Source: Thamnaconus septentrionalis (taxonomy: Eukaryota; Chordata; Actinopteri; Tetraodontiformes; Monacanthidae). Taken from it: a DNA stretch of 64,000 nt. The stretch spans positions 13,811,861-13,875,860 of the forward strand of contig CM020501.1 of assembly GCA_009823395.1 (NCBI GenBank), written 5' to 3'. A program made the translations under genes and the position numbers. Under the pieces are notes generated by a model, which saw only the letters and a list, made by a program, of their open reading frames with translations, had not been told where the DNA came from and did not search any database. Each line of letters begins with the position of its first letter. Within the stretch, counting starts at the first letter, position 1. This document shows positions 56,211 through 64,000 of this stretch, one piece after another.

Positions 56211-59200
56211 GCAATAATGCTTTGCCATACAGCCATGGATATCAGCCCTCTGTGGTGTCACAACTGAAACCTCTTTTGGATAACTGAGTATGCAAGACTT
56301 AAATAGGCTGATTAAGGATCTGCAAATGGCAATAACATAAGACTTCTCAGTGTGTCAGGTGAATGAGGTTGAAAAGCAGGTTAGATAGAATCAGCAGAGA
56401 TGATGTCATCAGTCTGTTGAAATGAAACGTGTCAATAAATGTATTTAGACTGACTTTGGTAGCAGTTATTTTAGCTATTGACAAAGAGTCTTTTCAAAAT
56501 GTCAGGTTTTGTTTTCCCTCCCCAGAGTGTCTTTATTGGGACCCGCTCAAGCCGTCTGCTTTCCAACAGGTGTGCCCCCCCTTCTTTTAAAGCTGCTTGA
56601 CATATAACGTTGTTGCATTATGGTCCTATAAGTCATTTGATCAGGTAAAAAAAAAAAAACACTACAAACTTGTCTCCATGAATAACAAGTGCATGGCCAC
56701 TGTCAGTGGTGCGACATCTCAGGGTGAGTACCTGTATCCACCAGCCACTGACAGGGTTGACAGGGTTCAGACATTTATAGATCAGAGTCAGTCGCTTTGC
56801 AGAGAAAGTGTAGAGGAGGAGTAAACAGGGCCACCGCCGGGAATTTGGGGAAAAATAGAAACGGCTGTGAGCACATCTCCAGGACCCACTTGACCCAGCT
56901 GAAGCTTTACATAACTCTGCCTTTGCAGCTGTCTGCTCGCTTGTCTTCCAATACTTGCAGCATGAAGTTGACCACCGGTGAGCTGTGCAGATGGCACAGG
57001 CTGCATACAGTGGATTTCTCCTTTTGATGCAAGGCTGATCCTCTCCATCACTTTCCCCGAGTCCATCATCTGCATCCCTCCCTTCTTCCTACTCATACTG
57101 TCTAAACCCCACAGAAATAGCATCCCGGCTCATCCCTGGATATATCAGAGTGTAGCTTTTGCCATAATTTCATTATCAAAGGTTGCAGCTCTTGTGAACT
57201 GAGCTCAATGGCAAATCTATGGCATATGAGAATTGGTGGTCCACCTGCTGAAAAACTCAATATAAATTTTCTTTTTTTTAAATTTCGCCAACATTTTCTT
57301 TTCAATTTTTTTTCAGCGACGGATCCTCAAAATCGCCCATCTGCGAAGCCCCAAAATGCTGATGTGGAGTAGAAGATGTCCAAGGCTGCAACCACATGGT
57401 TTAAAATTCTAATGATACACGTTAAACCGATGTGGACCAACACTTGCATTTCTACTTCAAAAGTTACAAAGTGACCAGATTCCTACCACTACTGCTACTA
57501 TTACTACTAATAATAATGATGATAATAAATAAATTACATGTCCAAATATGTCCATGGGAGTTCTTGACTGTATATACCACGGGTGGTTTTATCAACCATT
57601 TAAGCTGTGACATTTAATGTTGTAATTCAATTAATACATCGAAAACTTGTTTTGATCAGAGCGACTGGTATGAACCTCAATATAGTGTAAATCTGTATCT
57701 AGAAATAAACTATAATCAACACATTTTGTTGAAAAAAATGTACAAATTTAGAATTATTTGTGGGTTTGTACCTGCTGAACCTCTGCGCTAAAGCTGGACC
57801 CTATAAAGTTGCACAAACCTTTGAAAAGCAAAAATGATCGTATAAGCTGAAAAGCTCAACATAGAAAAGGACAATTGAAAACTTACCATCTGACCTGAGA
57901 AGTCTGCGTTACGTAACTGTTCTTTCCCTCTGTGCTTCTCAGTTGCTGTGAGTAAAACCATGTGTACAAGTTACATATTTATTTATATTTTTACTTATTT
58001 ATTTTAAAGTGCTTGACCGTTGTACAGTCTGTCCTTCCTGCATCTGGTTATGCTATGTATTTACATCTAGGTTGCTATCCTCCTCCAACCTCCAAATGGC
58101 AAAAGGAGACAGATTTAAGCACAGAGATCGTCCTGACTCATAGTGGCCACTGCTTGTACTGAGTCCTTTGAAATTATTCTTTCCGTGATTGGCCGTCACA
58201 ACTCTATGACAAGGAGACAAAACTGGAAGTAGAAGACTTTCTGAAAGGAGGAGGAAGTTTTGTTGAAAATGTAGGTCAGTGCTGGAATGAGTTTCTCCTG
58301 GCAACACCTCAGTTCTCACTTTGATTTTTTTGATGACTTTGGCTGCTCTAAGTTGTTGAACAGTGTGTTCAGATCTGCTGAACTGCCATTAGCACCGGGG
58401 CCAGTTGCATGGTGTGTGGTCACAATGCATTCTGGGAGTCCGGCGTGTCAGAGGGCTCAGGTTGGAAACCTTTGCAATTACAAACGTTTGTCAGCAAGTG
58501 TTAGCTTGCATGTTCAGCAGCAAAGTGGTGATCTCAGCATGGTGTTTCATCTTTTATCTGAGACCAAAGTGGAAACACTGACTCTGTTCTTTCCTCTTAG
58601 GTTGTCCGTCCATGTTTGGACAGATGGTGAAATGGACCTCAACGTTTCTCAGTTGCCTCCATTTAACCCAAACCCCTCTGAAGTTGGAGATGAGACGTTT
58701 TAATGCTATTGGCCCAAACATCTATTTTTTTTTTTTTTTTTGCCGTAGTAACATTACCACGTTATCTCTTTCATTTGTGTAAAGATTTCTAGAGACAGAT
58801 TTGAACAGTTGAACATGTTGGGTCGACTAAGATGCCAGCGGCACTAAACTGATCCATGTTCAGTTCAGTTTTACTCCTTTTGTTCATTCAATTTCCTGGA
58901 TGTTAATAATCACTGTCCTGAAAACTGTGGGAAAGCTCAGACACATTCCATCAAGGACGAGGCAAGATTTCAAATGTGAGTTGAAAGAACCAGTGTGTCT
59001 GTGTGTGCATGCATAGATTATACTTAGTTTTGGAATAGTGCGGGTGAGATGGTATTTATAGCTTAAAGTGTATATTTCCTGGTTGGTGGAAAGGCAGTTT
59101 TTTTCTGTTTTGAGCTTGGTTTAAATTAAAATTTGAGATTTATTCATTCATTTCTTTTTTTTTTACATAATTACTTCTTCAGAATATACCTGCATATGCC

Positions 59201-60049
59201 TTCAAATAAATTCTGTGGATGCACTAACGGGGGCGGTTCTTGAAATTACCTATAATTACCCAAGTATGTTGACACTTTGACACTACCATGAGAGATGGTG
59301 CACAGACTTTGGTGCATCTGCATCACAAGCCAGTGGCACCAGACCAGACCGGGCCAGACTCGACTGAGAGCAGTTTGCAACCACACTCTCTCAAATCAAA
59401 CACTGCATTAAATCGAAAATGGGCAAAAATGTCAACACACGTTTTACCCCGATATGCCTCCAAGGGTGAAGCAGATCATCTCGACATCAGTGCCAATAAT
59501 TTCAGTATAGTGAGTGAGAACTTCCGACCTTGTCCTTCCACCAGCCACCCTCGGAGAAGTGGGGCAGACGGAGGTGAGGTTGGGAATATCATTTTGCTCT
59601 CCTGTACAATCAGCATGGTCTAAAATTAATTGGGAATTGAAAATGTTTAATTTGATGCAAGGGAGGTGGAGTCCCAGCGGATCTTCTCTCCAGGCAGCGG
59701 AAGAGGAGGGAGTGGAGACTTTGTCCCCTATAACCTTGTTCAGCTGAAAGGCAGCTGGTACTGACTCTGTCCTCAGGCAGCACTTGGTGTGTGTATGTGT
59801 GTTTACATATTTCCGTGTGCACGTGTTCCTGTGTTGTGCGCGCGTGTTATCGCACGGCATTGACACGCTAGTAGTTGTTTTATAAAGAGGCATCTTCTTC
59901 TAGAAGAATTCCAAATTTTCCATTTGCTGGTTGATAAACACTCACGAAACCGTTTGCATCTGCAAACAAATATTTAGTCAACAAACTTGTGTCCACTGAG
60001 GGATTTTTCCCCCCTCATTATTTAAAGAAATGCTTAGTTTAGCATTCAG

Positions 60050-60750
60050 ACAAGGCCTCGGCACTGATCACAGTGTTTGATATGGAAATGCGGCATGAGT
60101 ACACTAAATCAGCTGAGCATTTGCATTCTGCTGATCGCCCCTTAATTCGTTTGCAGAGGTTTGCCAGACATGTTTTTGTTTTTGTTTTTTTCCCCCTCCC
60201 CCTTCCTCTTTAGTATGTGAACAGTCACCTCAGAGGGATGCTTTGTTTTGGCCACGAAAGGCCACGTTTGTCCCCTGGCCTAAGCATAAATAGGAGCTGA
60301 CAATATAAAATATAGCCTTCAGGAGAATCGGCCATGGACTGCGAATGAGTCGACGCGCCGCCGTTGTATCACCGGAGGCTGATTTGCATAGCGGCGCATT
60401 GGCGCGCAGGGTTGTTTGTCTGCGGCGGGCTGGAGCGCGTCTCAGGGTCGTTAGCACGCCCGGCGAAGTGATGCATGTGCAAATGCAACATGCAATTAAA
60501 CGGAACATTACGTTTACATCCGAACTCGTGGCGCCTCGGACTCTCTTGCTTATCTCGCCGAGGTTTTAACAGCGCGAGAACATTAGCATACACTAGCGAG
60601 GGCCCCCGCAGGCTCTTCCTAATGGGCTTCTTGGTGTAAAACTCGGCACCTGAGAGGTAATTGTCGGAATCGTTGACTTCACCGCCGGCTGATGGACTTC
60701 TTATTGCCCTCAGCCGAGGTTCTGCGGCTAATGCTGACATAACATCTCCG
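60050..60750. promoter_or_regulatory. candidate non-coding regulatory stretch (octamer motifs)
   Basis: Perfect POU octamers ATTTGCAT occur at 60119-60126 and 60382-60389, with near-octamer and homeodomain-like sites (gtgcaaat, atgcaattaa) at about 60,477-60,499. Complexity is high, several CpGs are kept and no simple repeat occurs. It looks like a conserved element, but conservation cannot be seen from one sequence. Confidence 0.3.
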
Positions 60751-61047
60751 CAGTAACCGTAGCACATGTTGGTTGGTTGGTTGGTGGTTGGGAGACAAAA
60801 CCAGGTTGACCACAATGCAAGATGAGACTGTTGCTTTGTGGTAGTATGATCTCTTGGATATTGAGTATCAAAGCCAGTGTTGTTGATAGCGATTCCGATC
60901 ATTTTTACCTATAAAAGTAAGACCTCTACGTCAGAGGGTTAGAAAAGATTAGAAAAGAAACCTAGGCTAAGGCAATTCCCCAGGAACCTAAGGTTAGGCA
61001 CCCCCCCAACACGCACACACACAAAGGGCTAGACAACCCCCTCTCTA

Positions 61048-61165
61048 AGGTCTAAGGTTGGGCTTGAGGTTAGGGCTGTGGATGGTTGTTAGGGTTGGGT
61101 TAGGGTTGGGATTGGAGTTGGGATTAGCGTTAGGGTTGGGGTTGGGGTTAGGTTTAGAGTGTGGA
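61048..61165 (+). repeat. degenerate telomere-like G-rich block
   Basis: Several ttaggg hexamers are interspersed with ttgggg and ttgggatt variants. Spaced GGG runs fit the G-quadruplex pattern. Confidence 0.75.
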
Positions 61166-62145
61166 AGAGGGGAAGGACTCAGTCTACCACAACTGAATAA
61201 CTATGATAAGTAAGAAAAATTTGACCGTGGATGAGACCTTGGGGCAACCGCAAGAGTCAAAAGTACAACAAACAAACAAACAAACCACACTAGCAAGCTT
61301 CTGGTCCTTTTCTGATCCGACTTGACCAGACTCTGTTTTCTACTGATTTGAACTTCAGGCTGACCAAAGGCTCATTCTTTATTTATTTGTTGTATTTTCT
61401 GCAATAAAACCACTTCCTACCTGTTGTCTTTGACAAGACATTCATTGTCTTCAATTCATTCACTGTGGCACCATCAACTGTCTAGAAGCCACGGTAGAGC
61501 AGCTGCCACAAACCTACTGCAGTAATAGAAACATCAACATTTTTTTAGTTTTTATTTTTATTTTTAGACTAATTACTTGATACAGGCCTGGACTGGACTG
61601 GTTAATTAGAAGCACTGGGGATATTCCCACTGGGCCAGCCAGGTTGTTGGAGCAGAAGTGCTGCTGTTCAGTCTTGGCACTGGGTGAAAATGTATCATGG
61701 ATGGCGTCCCTGAGCTGCCTGCACTCCCCCGGCCACCTGTAATGTGGAGGCTGGCTGATGAGTGTAATTATGCTCTGACTACAGGCCATAGCGTCGCCTC
61801 GCCAAAAACCCCACGCTCACCTCTGAGTAGTGGAGTTGCGAGAGGCTGGCAGCAAACTGCCCAGTGGGTAACAGAGACAGAGGAAAGGTGCAAAGGTGAG
61901 AATAAATACAGCAAAGCTCTAAATGTGCTAAGTGAGCAAGCTTTATTTTTATTTTTTTTGCTGGTAAAATCTGCCTGCACCGAATGAGGACGAGGGGGTG
62001 GAGGATGCAAAGGCGAGACTTTGGTGAGCAGAACAAAAGAATAAGTTGCCTTCAAACCTCTGTTGAAGTTTAAAAATTATGTCAGCGAAAAAACTGTATT
62101 GCAAAATAGTTTTCGGGAGAAACCGGCGGATTACTACTAAGGCTG

Positions 62146-62622
62146 GAGAGCAGTGTGCATGCTGGAGGAGAGCAGTGTGCATGCTGGAGGAGAGCTGTGT
62201 GCATGCTGGAGGAGAGCAGTGTGCATGCTGGAGGAGACCAGTGTGCATGCTGCAGGAGAGCAGTGTGCATGCTGCAGGAGAGCAGTGTGCATGCTGGAGG
62301 AGAGCAGTGTGCATGCTGCAGGAGAGCAGTGTGCATGCTGGAGGAGACCAGTGTGCATGCTGCAGGAGAGCAGTGTGCATGCTGGAGGAGAGCAGTGTGC
62401 ATGCTGCAGGAGAGCAGTGTGCATGCTGGAGGAGAGCAGTGTGCATGCTGGAGGAGAGCAGTGTGCATGCTGGAGGAGAGCAGTGTGCATGCTGGAGGAG
62501 AGCAGTGTGCATGCTGGAGGAGAGCTGTGTGCATGCAGGAGAGCAGTGTGCATGCTGGAGGAGACCAGTGTGCATGCTGCAGGAGAGCAGTGTGCATGCT
62601 GGAGGAGACCCGTGTGCATGTG
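62146..62622. repeat. 22-bp minisatellite, about 22 copies
   Basis: Unit agcagtgtgcatgctggagg plus ag. Variants are ggagg/gcagg and agcag/accag/agctg; one copy near 62,535 is shortened. The unit has no stop in any frame, so long ORFs appear on both strands. Confidence 0.97.
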
Positions 62623-63520
62623 CATAGTTGCACACCAAGGTTGCTGTCATCGTTGTCGTTAATCTAATTTAATATCTTGTGGTTTTAATCAGATTGAGGC
62701 GTAGATCTCCGGTGCTGGACAACTCACCCAGATAGTAACACACATACTGTATCAGACACACTCCTGTTTTCTGTGAGGTTAGAGGTTAAAGGTTCACGTT
62801 AGAATAACTTCCTACAATATTTTCTGGTTATTATATATCATCCTGAAAGTCTTATTATTGTTTGCACTTTTAATATCCTGGATCTCCTGTTTTCCTTCTC
62901 GGTCGCCCACCTCCTTCTCCTTGCGGGGGAGGAGGCACCCAGGGGTGGCGGCCTCACCCCTGCTCTGCTGTGTGGGCTCAGTCTTGTCACACCTCAGAGG
63001 AAGCTGATGTGAACCCCGACACGCAGCACTTTGAAGTCAGCAGCTGCTTTCTTCTTCTTCTTTTTACCCGCAGCGGCCGCAGCTCCTTGTCATCACAGGA
63101 GGAGCTCGGACAAGCAATACATTTTTCCCTCAACAGGGGGAGGTGTTGCTCCGTCATGCCGCTGGGCTCCTCAGACAGCCGAGCTTGTGCCTTCCTCCTG
63201 CAGAGGCGCCTTGGCTGGCAGACGCTGACGGGTGTCGCTGCCCCGCTGCACAAACCTGTGGGTTGCTGATCTGCTCTGAACTCAGTTTTTTTTTTATACA
63301 TATATATATTTATTTTTACATATATATATATATATATATTTTTTTTTTAAATAGGATTTCATAGCGGCGCGTCACTCTCTGCTGTCACTTCCACTGACTC
63401 AGGGCACAGGGATGCTGCAGAAGCTGCCAGGCATTTCATCCTGCACTCTCAACACTTTTTCCTTGAAAAACACTCCCTCCCTCCTTTTCAAACCTTTTTC
63501 TGCGGTTCATGGTTTGCATT

Positions 63521-63800
63521 TGGGCGTCGCAGTGGTTTGCACTCACAGCTAGGTCGTGTGTTCGATTCCCGGGGGCCTTTCTATTGGTTTACATGTTCTC
63601 CCCGTCTCTGCAAGGACCAAACACTCCAGGCTCTTAACTGTCTGTAGGTGGGAGTGTGAGTAAGGACGGTTGGTGTTGCGTTGCGGTGTAATAAACTGGC
63701 AAGTCGTCCAGGGTGTCACCACGCCTTGACCCAAAAAGACCCCTGAGATTGGCCTGCAGCCCCGTGAGTGCAGCAGAAGCAGTGATGGATGGCTGGCTGG
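63521..63800 (+). mobile_element. tRNA-like SINE/L2-type fish repeat, nearly full length
   Basis: The 5' part gcgtcgcagtggtttgcact and gtgttcgattcccggg look like Pol III A and B boxes. The body has tacatgttctccccgtctct, and the tail actggcaagtcgtccagggt runs to gtgatggatgg. Same family as the antisense copies at 14.7 and 56.0 kb; naming needs a library. Confidence 0.65.
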
Positions 63801-64000
63801 AAGATCCCAGTCTTGATTTCGTCAGGTAATCCGTCCATGTTAATTCTTGAACATTTCAGTGGTCGATGCCGGGATAAACCGGGACATCAAAGCTTGTATC
63901 CCCGGACAAATCCGGGACGTTGGCTAAAATATTGAAGACTTTTTTTATGTTTTAATGTGAGATGACACGTTAGCCTGCGAGTTCCTGTGAAATGGCAGGA

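Larger units (their letters stand above)
53892..64000. other. apparently intergenic region
   Basis: No exon set with homology or consistent splice phasing was found on either strand. Holds (ATT)n at 53,999-54,050, (GAT)n at about 55,445-55,470, decayed SINE/L2-type copies (55,975-56,210; 63,521-63,800), an octamer-rich stretch (60,050-60,750), a G-rich telomere-like block (61,048-61,165), a 22-bp minisatellite (62,146-62,622) and short (TA)n at about 63,300-63,340. Confidence 0.6.

Noticed and set aside
62079..62667. Long ORFs of 160-230 codons on both strands with Cys-Arg-Arg or Ala-Cys-Thr type repeats
   Set aside because: They are translations of a 22-bp minisatellite without stops; every frame is open, so openness is no evidence of coding.

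Overview
The window is vertebrate nuclear DNA, most likely from a ray-finned (teleost) fish with a fairly compact genome. Evidence: one large intron-rich gene with GT..AG splice sites, very dense simple repeats ((CA)n, (TA)n, tetranucleotides), and interspersed repeats of types I recognise from fish (hAT-like MITEs, a tRNA-like SINE/L2-type element, a decayed LINE). I see no bacterial genes, operons, CRISPR arrays or viral genes.

The only gene I can support is a sortilin-family (VPS10P-domain) receptor, best matched to SORCS1, on the + strand. I reconstructed 24 coding exons by homology and splice-site logic (5717 to 49950). Joined, they give one open frame of 2,871 nt, 956 residues plus stop, with every exon junction in phase. 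In order they encode most of the VPS10P beta-propeller, the ten-cysteine 10CC module (exactly ten Cys), a PKD domain, the SorCS-specific membrane-proximal region, one transmembrane helix and a cytoplasmic tail with a YAQM sorting motif. The first exons (signal peptide, propeptide, start of VPS10P) lie upstream of the window, so bases 1-5716 are intron. SORCS1 is favoured over SORCS3 by exons 4, 7, 9-12 and the tail (GLNVYAQMQNEKEQEM, then STELPTYIV); a few residues in exons 2, 3, 12 and 21 look more SORCS3-like.

Layout: 1-5716 upstream intron with a repeat copy and a striking pair of adjacent perfect hairpins; 5717-27185 exons 1-11 (VPS10P); 30595-36894 exons 12-15 (end of VPS10P, 10CC, start of PKD); 37862-46707 exons 16-21 (PKD and membrane-proximal region); 47245-49950 exons 22-24 (transmembrane and tail, with a possible alternative C-terminus); 49951 to about 53,860 probable 3' UTR; about 53,900-64,000 no recognisable gene, but repeats, an octamer-motif-rich stretch near 60 kb, a degenerate telomere-like G-rich block at 61.1 kb and a 22-bp minisatellite at 62.1-62.6 kb.

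I did not find a convincing novel biological system. The most interesting signals are: two back-to-back perfect hairpins in the first intron; a (TG)28 repeat replacing the polypyrimidine tract before exon 4 (a CFTR-exon-9-like arrangement) with a second GT repeat at the exon 8 donor; alternative C-terminal tails; and the minisatellite, which is open in all six frames.
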